A DNA stretch of 64,000 nucleotides from DASYGT01 sp035999365 (GCA_035999365.1 DASYGT010000053.1:5593-69592), one strand, 5' to 3'; positions 55,316 through 64,000 are shown, counted from the first letter of the stretch. Program-made: numbers and translations. The notes: a model not told the origin generated them from the letters alone.

Positions 55316-56083
55316 TTACGAGCCGCCGATGACCTCACGCAGCCCGATCTGGACGAGCGCAGCATGAAGACGCACGGATGCAGCGGCCAGCTCGCGTACC
55401 GTCTCCTCCGCCCGAGCACGGGCCTCGGCGCCGCGCTGCCGCGTCACCGGTCCCACAACCTGGGAGAAGAGGCCGACCTCCCGCTCGGCTGCGGTGCGGA
55501 AGGCACGCAGGTGGCGCCCCTCCAAGCCGAACCGAGCGAGGTCGGCAACGATCTTCGCGACCGCGAGGGCGTCGTCGTCGTAATGGCCACCGGCCTTCGC
55601 ACCGATCAATCCGAACTGCTCGAGTTCGGCAAGCTGTTCCTTCCGCAGGCCTGCCGCGTTGAGCAGCTCCTCCTGCGACAGGCGCAGTGCCGCTGGCGCC
55701 AGGCGAAAGTGATCGGCAGTCGGTGCGTTGTCCTCGATGGCGGCGATCGTCACGTGCGGAACGCGCGGCGTCCCACCCGGCGAAGCCGGAGGGACCAGGC
55801 CACGATCGATCGCGTCGAGCTGCTCCTTGATCACCCGTAGCGGCAGGTAATGGTCCTTCTGCTGCGCGAGCACGTATTTCAAACGTCCGACATCCGCCGA
55901 CGAGAACTTGCGGTACCCGGACGCCGTCCGCTCAGGGTGCACCAGTCCCTGGTCCTCAAGGAACCGAATCTTGCTGATCGTGAGATCAGGGAAGTCGACC
56001 TTGAGGGTGGCGAGGACATCGCCGATGGTGAGTGTCGCCGCGGATGATGCGGACTTGGCGTGTGCGGTATTCGCGGCCGTCAC
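55316..56083 (-). CDS. ftsR: MerR-family cell-division regulator FtsR
   Basis: 255 residues from a GTG at 56083 with GAGGTG 5 nt upstream; a GTG at 56143 would overlap garA. The HTH (TIGDVLATLKVDFPDLTISKIRFLEDQGLV...SGYRKFSSADVGRLKYVL) is followed by a long helical effector domain (REVGLFSQVVGPVTRQRG). Same order as Rv1828, whose corynebacterial homologue FtsR activates ftsZ. It ends just before the DUF151 gene. Confidence 0.9.
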   Translation of the reverse strand: MTAANTAHAKSASSAATLTIGDVLATLKVDFPDLTISKIRFLEDQGLVHPERTASGYRKFSSADVGRLKYVLAQQKDHYLPLRVIKEQLDAIDRGLVPPASPGGTPRVPHVTIAAIEDNAPTADHFRLAPAALRLSQEELLNAAGLRKEQLAELEQFGLIGAKAGGHYDDDALAVAKIVADLARFGLEGRHLRAFRTAAEREVGLFSQVVGPVTRQRGAEARARAEETVRELAAASVRLHAALVQIGLREVIGGS

Positions 56084-56123
56084 CGAGTCACCTCGGCCGC
56101 GGGGTCGCTGGTCGGTCGGCGCG

Positions 56124-56636
56124 TCACGTCTGGGCCCCGACACCTACTCGCGCGGCAGCCGTCAGGTAGACGAGGCGGAACTTGCCGATCTGCACCTCGT
56201 CACCACCGGACAGCGGCGTGGCGTCGATGCGCTCGCGATTGACGTAGGTGCCGTTGAGCGAGCCCACGTCGTGAACGGTGTAGCCGCTGCCCTCGCGGCG
56301 GAATTCCGCGTGCCGCCGCGACACGGTGACATCGTCGAGGAAGATGTCGCTGTCGGGGTGACGCCCGGCGGTCGTCACGTCCTGGTCGAGCAGGAAACGG
56401 CTACCGGCGTTCGGCCCTCGTTTGACGACGAGCAACGCAGAGCCGGGAGTCAAGGCATCGACGGCACCCTGGTGGGCCTCGGTCGAGAAGTCGGTGTCGG
56501 TGTCGGGGACCGATCCCGTCGTGGTGATCGTGCTGGTGACATCCGCACCTGCGACGGCAACGGGAAGCGCCGCACCACAGCTGGCGCAGAAGCGACTTCC
56601 CGGCGGATTTTCCGTGCCACAGGCGGTACAGAACAC
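56124..56636 (-). CDS. garA: FHA-domain metabolic regulator GarA/OdhI with N-terminal zinc ribbon
   Basis: 170 residues from a GTG. The FHA core is nearly identical to mycobacterial GarA: PGSALLVVKRGPNAGSRFLLD, GRHPDSDIFLDD, SRRHAEF, GSLNGTYVNR. The N-terminus differs: Cys3, Cys6, Cys17 and Cys20 form a zinc-ribbon pattern, and the ETTS phospho-motif of GarA is replaced by a Thr-rich STITTTGS. Unphosphorylated GarA inhibits 2-oxoglutarate dehydrogenase and glutamate dehydrogenase; phosphorylation by Pkn kinases switches it off. It lies between gcvH and ftsR. Confidence 0.93.
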   Translation of the reverse strand: MFCTACGTENPPGSRFCASCGAALPVAVAGADVTSTITTTGSVPDTDTDFSTEAHQGAVDALTPGSALLVVKRGPNAGSRFLLDQDVTTAGRHPDSDIFLDDVTVSRRHAEFRREGSGYTVHDVGSLNGTYVNRERIDATPLSGGDEVQIGKFRLVYLTAAARVGVGAQT

Positions 56637-56794
56637 TCGAGTCGCCCTTCACCATGCAGAGATGTCACCGCGCGAAATCATCATCGGTACGCGCTGTCCG
56701 GTCGGTCCGCCGAGCCTAGGCCCGGCCCCTCCCAAGGGTCAATCGAAGGTGGACGTTCAGCCAGAACTTCTCATGATCCACAATGGAACGGTCG

Positions 56795-57187
56795 TCACGT
56801 GGCCAGTGTCGCGTACGTCGCTGCGTCGACGAGCTCATCGGTCGCCGCATCACCGGACACCTCGATATCGACGATCCAACCGGCACCGTACGGATCGGAG
56901 TTGATCAGCTCGGGTTGCTCGTCAAGTGTCTCGTTGCGCGCGACGACAGCGCCGCCCAGAGGCGCGAACAGATCCGACACGCTCTTCGTCGACTCGACCT
57001 CACCGAATGCCGCACCTGCGGTGAGCGAGCTCCCGACTGCCGGCAGAGACACGTAGACGATCTCGCCGAGAGCCTGCTGGGCGAAGTCGGTGATGCCGAT
57101 GCGTGCGATCTGCTTGCCGTCGGTCTCGCTCAGTCGCACCCACTCATGTTCTGCCGTGTACTTCAGGTCGTCCGGGATGTTGGACAT
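56795..57187 (-). CDS. gcvH: Glycine cleavage system H protein
   Basis: 130 residues, ATG at 57187 with AGGAG upstream. The lipoylated Lys is in GEVESTKSVSDL, and the YTAEHEWV and GITDFAQQALGEIV segments are typical. It shuttles the aminomethyl group from GcvP. Adjacent to garA as in M. tuberculosis. Confidence 0.97.
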   Translation of the reverse strand: MSNIPDDLKYTAEHEWVRLSETDGKQIARIGITDFAQQALGEIVYVSLPAVGSSLTAGAAFGEVESTKSVSDLFAPLGGAVVARNETLDEQPELINSDPYGAGWIVDIEVSGDAATDELVDAATYATLAT

Positions 57188-57229
57188 CGTTTTTCTCCTG
57201 TCAGGGCCGACGGACCGAGGGCACCCAGG

Positions 57230-57961
57230 CTAGCGACCCGCGTGGGCGTACTTCGGCTGCGGCAGGCCGCGGACCGCGCGAATGGTCACGTCGGTGCTCT
57301 CTGTCACCGTCAGATCGCCACCGGCAGCACGCACAGTGGCGGCAACGCCTCCCGGAATGTTCAGTGCGGTGTCCAGCGTCTTCGCCTCGCCGATGGCGAT
57401 GACGTTGTACGGGGCCGTGAGAGCGACGTTATCGATAGTGATGGCTCCAGGTTTGCCGCTGAAGGCGGTACTCGTGGTGACCCTGTCGCCGCCGAACTGG
57501 ATGGCCTCCGCACCGGCACCGCGCAGCTCCTCGATGACGTCGAGCAGGTCCTCCGGCGTCAGCGAGCCCTGGGGGTCGGTGATCGTCACCTGGACGCCGG
57601 GGCCTGCCGCCGGCAGCGTCCCCAGGAGCACACCGAGCGCCGCGGCATCCTGGATGGCCTGCTGTTTCGCCGCTGCGGCCTGGTCGCCGCTGTCCTGCAG
57701 GCGCCGCACCGTTTGCTGGAGGTCGGCGATCTGCTGTCGCAGCCGGTCGCTGTGCGCACTCTGGTTGTCCAGAATTCCGATGAGGTCGTCGTCGCGCAGC
57801 GTGCTGAGATTGTCCGACGTCGAATTGGCGTGCACCTGCACCGCTATCGCGAAACCCAGCACGGCGACCAGCACGCCGATGAGCGCGCCCGCGCGATGCC
57901 GGGCACCGAAGCGCCGGGGGTGGTCGTCGACGGCTGCCGCGCCGTCGCTGGGCTCAGGCAC
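57230..57961 (-). CDS. DUF881-family membrane protein (Rv1825-like)
   Basis: 243 residues from a GTG at 57961 that overlaps the sbp stop by 8 nt. N-terminal cytoplasmic part, one transmembrane helix (GALIGVLVAVLGFAIAVQV), a coiled coil (NQSAHSDRLRQQIADLQQTVRRLQ), and the DUF881 external domain (GPGVQVTITDPQGS...APYNVIAIGEAKTLDTAL). Two DUF881 proteins flank sbp in this conserved actinobacterial cluster. Suggested role: divisome or envelope, not proven. Confidence 0.9.
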   Translation of the reverse strand: MPEPSDGAAAVDDHPRRFGARHRAGALIGVLVAVLGFAIAVQVHANSTSDNLSTLRDDDLIGILDNQSAHSDRLRQQIADLQQTVRRLQDSGDQAAAAKQQAIQDAAALGVLLGTLPAAGPGVQVTITDPQGSLTPEDLLDVIEELRGAGAEAIQFGGDRVTTSTAFSGKPGAITIDNVALTAPYNVIAIGEAKTLDTALNIPGGVAATVRAAGGDLTVTESTDVTIRAVRGLPQPKYAHAGR

Positions 57962-58286
57962 GGAACAGGTGCCGCCGGATCGCGGCGGCGTTGCCGAAGA
58001 TGCGGATTCCCAGAACCACCACCACGGCCGTCGACAGCTGGCCACCGACACCGAGCTTGTCGCCGAGGAAGACGATCAGCGCAGCGACGATCACGTTGGA
58101 GATGAACGACACCACGAACACCTTCGAGTCGAAGATGCCGTCCAACCGGGCACGCACTCCACCGAAGACCGCGTCGAGCGCTGCGACCACGGCGATGGGC
58201 AGGTACGGCTCGAGCCACGTGGGGACGGTCGGCCGCAGCACGAATCCCAGCACGACACCGGCGATCAAGGCCAGAGCGGCGATCAT
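57954..58286 (-). CDS. sbp: Small basic protein (Sbp, DUF1290)
   Basis: 110 residues, ATG at 58286 overlapping the previous stop. Three membrane helices with VPTWLEPYLPIAVVAALDAVFGG and ending RRHLFRA. The family occurs near ftsZ in Firmicutes and between DUF881 genes in actinobacteria. Function in division is suspected. Confidence 0.92.
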   Translation of the reverse strand: MIAALALIAGVVLGFVLRPTVPTWLEPYLPIAVVAALDAVFGGVRARLDGIFDSKVFVVSFISNVIVAALIVFLGDKLGVGGQLSTAVVVVLGIRIFGNAAAIRRHLFRA

Positions 58287-59155
58287 CGCGAGGTTCCCGT
58301 CGGCGTCGGCGATGCTGCATGCGCCAGACTCGGCAGCACGCCGGCATTGGCGGGCAGGTGCATCGACGTGTGTTCGCTGAAGCCGAAGCCGATGCCGTCC
58401 GCGCTCGCCAGCGTGTGGTAGCGGCTGGCAACGGCGCTGGAGGCGAAGCCGGTCGCCAGGTCGTCGGCGTTGCCGATCGCCCTGATCACGTAGGGCGACG
58501 TGATCGGCTGGAAGTCGACCAAGACAGCCTCCCCTGCGAATCTGATGGCCGAGGTGGGTGTGAGCCGCACATCGTTGATCGAGATGGCCTCCGCGCCGTC
58601 GGCCCACAGTTCGTTGACGACGCTGCGCACGTCCCGATCGGTGAGGATATGCGTCGCGCCGATGGGAGTGGCACCGCCGCGCCCCGGGGTCGGCGAACTC
58701 GTCGCGCGAGGCGGTTCGGAGAGGTCGACCTCAAGCCCCGGGCCGGATACGGCCACCTGGCCGGCAAGCAGTTGCTCCTTGTCCAGTTCGTTCGTGAGCG
58801 AGCCGAGGCCCGCCGACGCACGCAGCCGCGACAGGGTCGCGTTCAGGGCCTCCGCGCTGGCGGCGAGACGCGCGTCAGCACTTTGTGCCGCACGAACGCG
58901 CGCGACGAGTCGATCGTGCACCTTCGCGGCCTGCGGCGCTCCGCGGTGGGTGTGGATGTAGGCAATCACCAACACGAATCCGATCAGCGCGCAACCGATG
59001 GCTACCGCGGGACGGTCGAAGCGCCGCCGAGACCCGCCCGAACCGCCCGCACCACGCCGCGCCGCCGCGGCGGCGTAACCGGGATCGAGGGTGTCGGTGA
59101 CGAGATCGACCAGCAGCTGCGTCGTCAGCGGTCGCTGCGGCGACGAGCCGGTCAT
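58283..59155 (-). CDS. DUF881-family membrane protein (Rv1823-like)
   Basis: 290 residues, ATG at 59155 overlapping the pgsA stop. A basic cytoplasmic N-terminus with Gly-rich run, one helix (AIGCALIGFVLVIAYIHTH), a coiled coil (ARVRAAQSADARLAASAEAL), and a DUF881 domain (GPGLEVDLSEPP...SPYVIRAIGNADDLATG). Compared with the second DUF881 protein it has an insertion rich in Pro/Thr/Gly. First of the pair around sbp. Confidence 0.9.
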   Translation of the reverse strand: MTGSSPQRPLTTQLLVDLVTDTLDPGYAAAAARRGAGGSGGSRRRFDRPAVAIGCALIGFVLVIAYIHTHRGAPQAAKVHDRLVARVRAAQSADARLAASAEALNATLSRLRASAGLGSLTNELDKEQLLAGQVAVSGPGLEVDLSEPPRATSSPTPGRGGATPIGATHILTDRDVRSVVNELWADGAEAISINDVRLTPTSAIRFAGEAVLVDFQPITSPYVIRAIGNADDLATGFASSAVASRYHTLASADGIGFGFSEHTSMHLPANAGVLPSLAHAASPTPTGTSR

Positions 59156-59745
59156 CGCGTTACCGCGCGCAACAGCGCACGGGCTTGGACGAGGTAGACG
59201 AGACCGGCGTACACGTAGAGCGCTGTTCCCCAGATGGTGAAGCCCCAGGCCGTCGGCCGCGCGATGTCCGGCACCGTTCCGTGATACGTGCCGATGAGCA
59301 GCAGCGGGAATGCGTACAGCAAGCAGAAGGTCGCTGCCTTCCCGATGTAGTGCACCTCGGGTGGCGCGTATCCGGCTCGGCGCAGCAACGCGAGGGAACC
59401 GGCGAGCACGACGTCGCGTCCGATGATGACGACCGCGAGCCACAGTGGAATGACATGCCGCAGGACCAGCCCGACGAGCGTGGCCAGGATGTACAACCGG
59501 TCGGCGAGTGGATCGAGCAGGGCGCCGATCCTGCTGGTCTGGTTCAGCTTGCGAGCGAGCACGCCGTCAGCCCAGTCGGTGAATCCCGACGCGCCGAGGA
59601 CGGCAAGGGCCCAGCCATCCTGATGCGGGCCGAGCAGCAACCAGAGAAAGACCGGAACTCCGACCAGCCGTAACGCACTGAGCGCGTTCGGGATGGTGAC
59701 GATGCGATCCTCGGCCCCGCCGGCGCCGGGGGGCGTTGCCGCCAC
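59152..59745 (-). CDS. CDP-alcohol phosphatidyltransferase (PgsA family, Rv1822-like)
   Basis: 197 residues from a GTG (GGAGG upstream). The CDP-alcohol motif D-x2-DG-x2-AR-x8-G-x3-D-x3-D is present as DWADGVLAR...GALLDPLADR. Several membrane helices. It makes phosphatidylglycerophosphate or a related phospholipid. First gene of the DUF881-sbp-DUF881 run. Confidence 0.92.
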   Translation of the reverse strand: MAATPPGAGGAEDRIVTIPNALSALRLVGVPVFLWLLLGPHQDGWALAVLGASGFTDWADGVLARKLNQTSRIGALLDPLADRLYILATLVGLVLRHVIPLWLAVVIIGRDVVLAGSLALLRRAGYAPPEVHYIGKAATFCLLYAFPLLLIGTYHGTVPDIARPTAWGFTIWGTALYVYAGLVYLVQARALLRAVTR

Positions 59746-59824
59746 TTCGCCTCCTCGTGGACACCGTCGCGAACCCTAGAACGGCGGGCCTTCCGACAAC
59801 CCCGGACTCTAGCGAACCCGCGAA

Positions 59825-60436
59825 TCAGGCCGGGTCGCCGCTGACACCGTCCAGGTCGTCGAGCACGATCTGGGCTGCGTGCTCGAGCTGGCCGCCGTCT
59901 TGCTCGGCGAGCCGGTGAAGTTCTTCGAGGGCAGCTTGTGGGGTGTAGCCGCGTGCTATGAGGACCCCGAGTGCTTGATTGATCGCGGAGGGGCCGTCGA
60001 GGGGAGTCGTGCCGACGTCGTCGACAGCGGGTGCCGGGTGGCGGTCGAGGACGAAGGTGGCCGGCGTGACGCCCGTGGCGTAGCTCAAGTCCGCGGCGAG
60101 ATCGACGAACGCGCCCGGAGTGGTTGCGTACAGGATCAGGACGCTGCCCTGCCGAGCATCGGACACGACCTCGAGTGGGATCAGCAGGCTCGTTGCGACA
60201 GGACCGGCCGCTGTTGTAGGTCCGAGGGTGAACGTGGCGTCATGGTGGTCGAGGGCGATCGTCACGCTCATGGCGACGCAGGACGGAACTGCGGCGACGA
60301 CGGCCATGCGCAGAGCGTCGAGTTCGGTGTAGAGGCGGCGGTCATCCTGGTCGAGCGCCTCGCTCAGGCTGGCCAGAGCAGCCGCGAGGTCTGGTGCAAT
60401 TTCCACGGCCGACTCCGGCGAACCCGACCGCTGCAT
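59825..60436 (-). CDS. ANTAR-domain response protein
   Basis: 203 residues. An N-terminal region of about 145 residues, possibly a degenerate GAF-type sensor, then a C-terminal ANTAR domain (INQALGVLIARGYTPQAALEELHRLAEQ). ANTAR proteins bind hairpin RNAs and act as antiterminators. It lies 125 nt downstream of a GAF-ANTAR gene in the same direction. Confidence 0.83.
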   Translation of the reverse strand: MQRSGSPESAVEIAPDLAAALASLSEALDQDDRRLYTELDALRMAVVAAVPSCVAMSVTIALDHHDATFTLGPTTAAGPVATSLLIPLEVVSDARQGSVLILYATTPGAFVDLAADLSYATGVTPATFVLDRHPAPAVDDVGTTPLDGPSAINQALGVLIARGYTPQAALEELHRLAEQDGGQLEHAAQIVLDDLDGVSGDPA

Positions 60437-60560
60437 GCGTGTACCGGATCGGATCGCAACCCGACGCCGCGTCCGTCTGCATGATGCCTCGGGCCGGGTC
60501 GAGCCCCGGTCACGGCGATCACGCTAACCCGACCCTACGCTCGATGAGGCGCCGCGGCGC

Positions 60561-61388
60561 CTACTCTCGGTGCCGGGTCTGGGCTCGATGAACCGCCTCG
60601 TCGACCAGGTTCTGCGCGACGGCACGCAGCTTCTGGTTGGCGCCCTGGCTGATGTTGCGCAGACGATCGAAGGCCTCGGCTTGGCTGCAACCGGTGCGGC
60701 TGCGGATGATCCCGATCGCCTGGTCGATCACCGCGCGGTTGATCAGCGCGGACTGCAGCTCGCCCGCGAGCCGCCTCGTCTGGGCCAGCACCTGGGCGTT
60801 CTGGACCGCGATGGCGGCCGGAACCGCGAAAAGCTCCCCGATCGAGACCGATCGATCATCGAACGCATCCCGCTCATGGGCGTAGATGTTCATCGCACCC
60901 AAGATCCTGTCGCCGGCGAGCAAGGGAAGAGACAGCGCGCTGTGCACTCCGAACTCCTGCTGGACTCGTGCGCCGAACCGCGGCCACTGCCCGTCGGACC
61001 CGAGAGAAGCCGAGCGCATGGTGCGGCCCGTCTCGGCGGCGGCGATACATGGACCCTCGCCGATGCCGTACTGAACGGCGTCGACCTGTTCAACAAACGG
61101 CGCGCTCGCGACGATCGTCTGCGCGCCTGCGCCCTCCATCAGTGTCAGACCGGCGCCGTCGGCCCCAGGGACCGCCCGCACCGCGAACTCAGCGACCCGA
61201 ATCAACACCTCGGACAGCTCCATCTGACCCGTCGCGAGTTGTGACAACCCGGTCAGACTGACCCGGAGGTCCTCCTCTTCGGCCACGGCCTCGGCCTGTA
61301 TCTCAGGGGTGGACGGGCTCGCGACAGGCTCGGCACTGCGCTCGCCGGAGTTCCGGCCTTCCTCGACACTGCCCGTGTCTGCGTTCAT
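60561..61388 (-). CDS. GAF-ANTAR RNA-binding regulator
   Basis: 275 residues from the ATG at 61388. Residues about 70-200 form a GAF domain (VPGADGAGLTLME, YGIGEGPCIAAAETG, SLPLLAGDRILGAMNIYA), and the C-terminus is ANTAR (VIDQAIGIIRSRTGCSQAEAFDRLRNIS). Typical of actinobacterial stress regulators. Its mRNA targets are not evident in this window. No partner kinase is adjacent. Confidence 0.9.
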   Translation of the reverse strand: MNADTGSVEEGRNSGERSAEPVASPSTPEIQAEAVAEEEDLRVSLTGLSQLATGQMELSEVLIRVAEFAVRAVPGADGAGLTLMEGAGAQTIVASAPFVEQVDAVQYGIGEGPCIAAAETGRTMRSASLGSDGQWPRFGARVQQEFGVHSALSLPLLAGDRILGAMNIYAHERDAFDDRSVSIGELFAVPAAIAVQNAQVLAQTRRLAGELQSALINRAVIDQAIGIIRSRTGCSQAEAFDRLRNISQGANQKLRAVAQNLVDEAVHRAQTRHRE

Positions 61389-61571
61389 GACCAGGTCACC
61401 GCCTCTGCGCATGCCCGAGATGCCTGCCGCTCACGGTACGGCAGCAGCTGCACCGACGTGGAAGTCCGTTCGATCATCGAAGCGGGCGCCGACACCCTCG
61501 CCGAGATCGCGGTCAGCCGGCACACCGCCGGCTGGCAAATCTGCTCTAACGAATTGTTCGGCTGTGACTGG

Positions 61572-61645
61572 TCGGGACGGCGGGATTCGAACCCACGACC
61601 CCCTGACCCCCAGTCAGGTGCGCTACCAAGCTGCGCCACGTCCCG
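61572..61645 (-). tRNA. tRNA-Pro (GGG anticodon)
   Basis: On the minus strand the 7-bp acceptor stem CGGGACG/CGTCCCG closes a cloverleaf with D-arm GCGCAGCTTGGTAGCGC, anticodon stem CCTGA/TCAGG with loop CTGGGGG (anticodon GGG), and T-arm GGGTTCGAATCCC. A discriminator follows; no CCA is encoded. It decodes CCC. Confidence 0.95.
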
Positions 61646-61708
61646 TCGTGCGTATGACCGTCGGCTACCTTATCGCAGCGTTGCTCGCGACCAGGGCGTC
61701 GCTACCGG

Positions 61709-63091
61709 TCACCGGCCGCCCCCCGAACGCTTCTCGCGCACGCGAACCGAGATCTCGATCGGCGTGCCGGTGAAGTCGAAGTCCTCACGCAAACGGCGCT
61801 CGACGAACCGGCGGTAGCCAGCCTCGAGGAACCCTGTCGTGAACAGCACGAACCGGGGCGGTCGCGTGTCGGCCTGGGTCGCGAAGAGCACGCGCGGTGC
61901 CTTGCCCCCGCGCGGCGGAGGAGGGGTCTCTGCCACGACGTCGCCCAACCAGCTGTTCAGCCGGCCGGTGGGGATGCGCTGGTCCCATGACCGCAAGCTC
62001 GCGCGCAGCTGCACCGCGAGTTTGTCGACCGCGCGGCCGGTGCGTGCCGACACGTTGACGCGCGGAGCCCATGCCACGCGGGCCAGATCGCGCGAGATCT
62101 CGCGCTCAAGTTGATCACGCCTGTCCTCGTCGAGCAGATCCCACTTGTTCAGCGCCAGAACGAGCGCACGCCCGGCATCGGTGACCTCGGCAATCACCCG
62201 CTGGTCTTGTTCGGTGATCGGCTCGGACGCGTCGAGAAGCACGATCGCGACCTCGGCAGCTTCGATGGCGCCCGCGGTGCGCAGGCTCGCGTAGTACTCC
62301 ATACCGCTGGATTGGTTCACCCGCCGCCGAAGGCCGGCGGTATCCACGAAGCGCCAGATCTCGCCGTCGAGTTCGACCAGGCTGTCGACAGGGTCGACGG
62401 TCGTTCCCGCCACCGCGTCGACAACGGAACGCTGCTCGCCGGTGAGCTTGTTGAGCAGGCTCGACTTGCCGACGTTCGGCCGCCCGACGAGCGCGACTCG
62501 GCGTGGTCCCCCCTCGGCCATGTCGTCACGCGGGGCGTCCGGGAGTTCGGCGAGCATCGCGTCGAGCAGGTCGCCGCTGCCGCGCCCGTGCAGACCACTC
62601 ACCGCGAACGGCTGCCCGAGCCCGAGCGACCAGAGTTCGGCGACGTCGGGTTCGGCACGCTCGTCGTCGACCTTCGTGACGGCGAGGATGACGGGCCGCT
62701 TTCCTCTGCGTAGTGTCCGCGCGACGGTGAGGTCGGTTTCGGTGGCGCCGGTGCGTGCGTCGACGACGAACACGACGAGATCGGCTGTCGCCACGGCCCG
62801 TTCGGCCTGTGCCGAGACCATCGCCTGCAGCCCGCGGGCATCTGGCTCCCAGCCGCCGGTATCAACGAGGGTGAAACGGCGGCCGGACCAGACGGCGTCA
62901 TAGGCGACCCGGTCGCGGGTCACTCCGGGGATGTCCTGAACGACCGCTTCACGGCGGCCGAGGATCCGGTTCACCAGTGTCGACTTACCGACGTTCGGCC
63001 GACCGACCACCGCGACAACCGGGACGCTGGCCAGCGCATCACCCTGCGCCTCGTCGGTGCCCGGGTTCGCCTCGTCCCGCTCGTCACTCAT
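61709..63091 (-). CDS. der: Ribosome-assembly GTPase Der (EngA)
   Basis: 460 residues with two tandem GTPase domains, each with GRPNVGKS (residues about 30 and 200), DTGGWE and DTAGL switch II, and NKWD (second) and TKVD (first). The C-terminal KH-like domain ends with [13 protein letters not shown]. Essential for 50S assembly. Its start overlaps the cmk stop by 8 nt. Confidence 0.97.
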   Translation of the reverse strand: MSDERDEANPGTDEAQGDALASVPVVAVVGRPNVGKSTLVNRILGRREAVVQDIPGVTRDRVAYDAVWSGRRFTLVDTGGWEPDARGLQAMVSAQAERAVATADLVVFVVDARTGATETDLTVARTLRRGKRPVILAVTKVDDERAEPDVAELWSLGLGQPFAVSGLHGRGSGDLLDAMLAELPDAPRDDMAEGGPRRVALVGRPNVGKSSLLNKLTGEQRSVVDAVAGTTVDPVDSLVELDGEIWRFVDTAGLRRRVNQSSGMEYYASLRTAGAIEAAEVAIVLLDASEPITEQDQRVIAEVTDAGRALVLALNKWDLLDEDRRDQLEREISRDLARVAWAPRVNVSARTGRAVDKLAVQLRASLRSWDQRIPTGRLNSWLGDVVAETPPPPRGGKAPRVLFATQADTRPPRFVLFTTGFLEAGYRRFVERRLREDFDFTGTPIEISVRVREKRSGGGR

Positions 63092-63776
63092 CGGAGTCCG
63101 ACGATCTCACAATGTCGACAAGCCGCTTTACCACGTCATCGACACTCAGTGTCGTCGTGTCGACATCGATGGCATCCGCGGCTCGCACCAGCGGACTGGC
63201 CGCCCGGCCACTGTCCAACCGGTCACGACGCTCGATGTCATCCGCGACGGCGGCGACATCAACCGCACCAAGCTCACCCGCCCGACGCTGGGCACGGGTG
63301 GCTGCGCTGGCAGTGAGGTAGATCTTCGGCGCCGCTGCCGGCCAGACTACGGTCCCGATATCACGACCCTCGACCACGATTGCGCCAGAGCCGATGAGCG
63401 CACGCTGGGCCGCGACAAGCCATTCACGAACCGCAGGGACGGCCGACACCGCACTCACTGCGCCGGTGACGGACGCCGACCGGATCTCCGCGTCGACGGA
63501 CCCGCCATCCAAAGTGATGGCCGGGTGTCGAGGATCCGTCGATATGTCGATATGACGCGATGTCGCGACATCGGCAATCGCCTCGGGCACCTCGAGTCCC
63601 ACGCCGGCTCGGATGACTGCCAGCGTGGCGGCACGGTACATCGCCCCGGTATCGAGGTAGCGAGCTCCCAGTTCGATCGCGAGCCGCCGGGCGACGGTCG
63701 ACTTGCCTGTGCCGGAGGGGCCGTCCATCGCCACCACTCCGGTGAATGGACGCTGGGTGCGACCGGCGGCGGTCAT
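63084..63776 (-). CDS. cmk: Cytidylate kinase
   Basis: 230 residues from the ATG at 63776 with GAGGAG upstream; a longer frame exists but is not conserved. P-loop [20 protein letters not shown], and [10 protein letters not shown]. It phosphorylates CMP/dCMP. Followed by der as in most actinobacteria. The remaining 63777-64000 holds no gene I can support. Confidence 0.95.
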   Translation of the reverse strand: MTAAGRTQRPFTGVVAMDGPSGTGKSTVARRLAIELGARYLDTGAMYRAATLAVIRAGVGLEVPEAIADVATSRHIDISTDPRHPAITLDGGSVDAEIRSASVTGAVSAVSAVPAVREWLVAAQRALIGSGAIVVEGRDIGTVVWPAAAPKIYLTASAATRAQRRAGELGAVDVAAVADDIERRDRLDSGRAASPLVRAADAIDVDTTTLSVDDVVKRLVDIVRSSDSDE

Positions 63777-63931
63777 CGTGGCATGGCTCCTCGGGTCCGG
63801 CTGAATCGTTCGATTGAGCGCTGCGGGCCCACGGCTTCGTGGCAGTCCTGTCCCCGTCGAGGACGGACAGGTCCACGACAACAGCCAACGCTCAGAATAC
63901 GGGCCCGGCGGGCTGGACCGGGGCCGGGGCT

Positions 63932-63945
63932 CAGGAGCGCTCCTG
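63932..63945. repeat. Perfect 14-bp palindrome near right edge
   Basis: CAGGAGCGCTCCTG in the gene-free stretch before cmk. It could be a terminator arm of the gene beyond the window or a binding site. Confidence 0.4.
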
Positions 63946-64000
63946 CACTCGTGGCCGAATACCTCGACCCAAGACTGAACGTGCAGCCGAGAGTTAGGTT

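Noticed and set aside
61309..61773. Second frame over the same tRNA (GGIRTHDPLTPSQVRYQAAP)
   Set aside because: Another known artefact of the same tRNA gene; no codon bias or homology outside it.
61458..61817. Open frame reading through the tRNA antisense strand (RRDSNPRPPDPQSGALPSC)
   Set aside because: This is the classic false protein made by translating a tRNA-Pro antisense. The tRNA is clear.

Overview
The window is a contiguous piece of a high-GC Gram-positive chromosome (G+C about two thirds by eye). It belongs to an actinobacterium: it carries the Pup-proteasome genes, rbpA, the gcvH-garA-ftsR block, pgsA/DUF881/sbp, a polyprenol-phosphate-mannose synthase next to lnt, and many GTG starts. 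Gene order at 50.9-59.7 kb matches the Rv1822-Rv1832 neighbourhood of Mycobacterium tuberculosis, and 0.9-4.7 kb matches Rv3502c-Rv3505. However, no mce or mycolate genes are present and the permease is of Liv type, so a non-mycolate relative (Frankiales/Sporichthyales/Nakamurellales-like) is my guess rather than a demonstrated placement. There is no insertion sequence, CRISPR array, prophage or rRNA.

Layout. (1) 0-12.6 kb, steroid or sterol side-chain catabolism: an OYE-family reductase cut by the left edge and two acyl-CoA dehydrogenases (fadE26/fadE27-like). Divergent from these is a tightly packed nine-gene run: ferredoxin, hsd4A-like dehydrogenase, a complete Liv-type ABC importer, a Gly-rich exported and anchored protein, a small membrane protein with a Cys-rich tail, and a 20beta/3alpha-HSD-like SDR. 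Three TnnAACnnGTTnnA boxes (KstR operator consensus) sit in the divergent control region. In mycobacteria hsd4A is followed by the Mce4 steroid importer; here a Liv-type importer holds that place, and this is my leading candidate for an undescribed system. (2) 12.6-26.3 kb, Pup-proteasome locus: pup, prcB, prcA, pafA, pafB, pafC, tatC and helY. It is split by a SigL-like sigma/anti-sigma/Rieske lipoprotein module and an alkB-rubredoxin-TetR alkane module. dop and mpa are not in view, and the gene before tatC is not a recognisable tatA.

(3) 26.4-37 kb: DUF4333 protein, 5'-3' exonuclease, LacI regulator, amidohydrolase, lnt-ppm1, rbpA with a SigR/SigH-type promoter, acyl-CoA synthetase and alpha/beta hydrolase. 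(4) 37.7-43.3 kb: AraC, VOC, drug-type UvrA paralogue and HelR helicase, which looks like an antibiotic-tolerance cluster. (5) 43.3-50.9 kb: wax ester synthase/DGAT, CDF cation exporter, guaB1, HAD phosphatase, DUF5999, AidB-like dehydrogenase with TetR, and a Fur/Zur regulator. (6) 50.9-59.8 kb: gcvP under a glycine riboswitch, two MerR regulators, DUF151, garA, gcvH, DUF881-sbp-DUF881 and pgsA. (7) 59.8-64 kb: two ANTAR regulators, tRNA-Pro(GGG), der and cmk.

A recurring signal is a TAnnnT-like -10 hexamer placed six (once seven) bases before an ATG or GTG with no Shine-Dalgarno sequence. I count ten such genes, which implies widespread leaderless transcription. Intergenic gaps are otherwise short; only 3226-3539 exceeds 300 bases and it holds the steroid control region.
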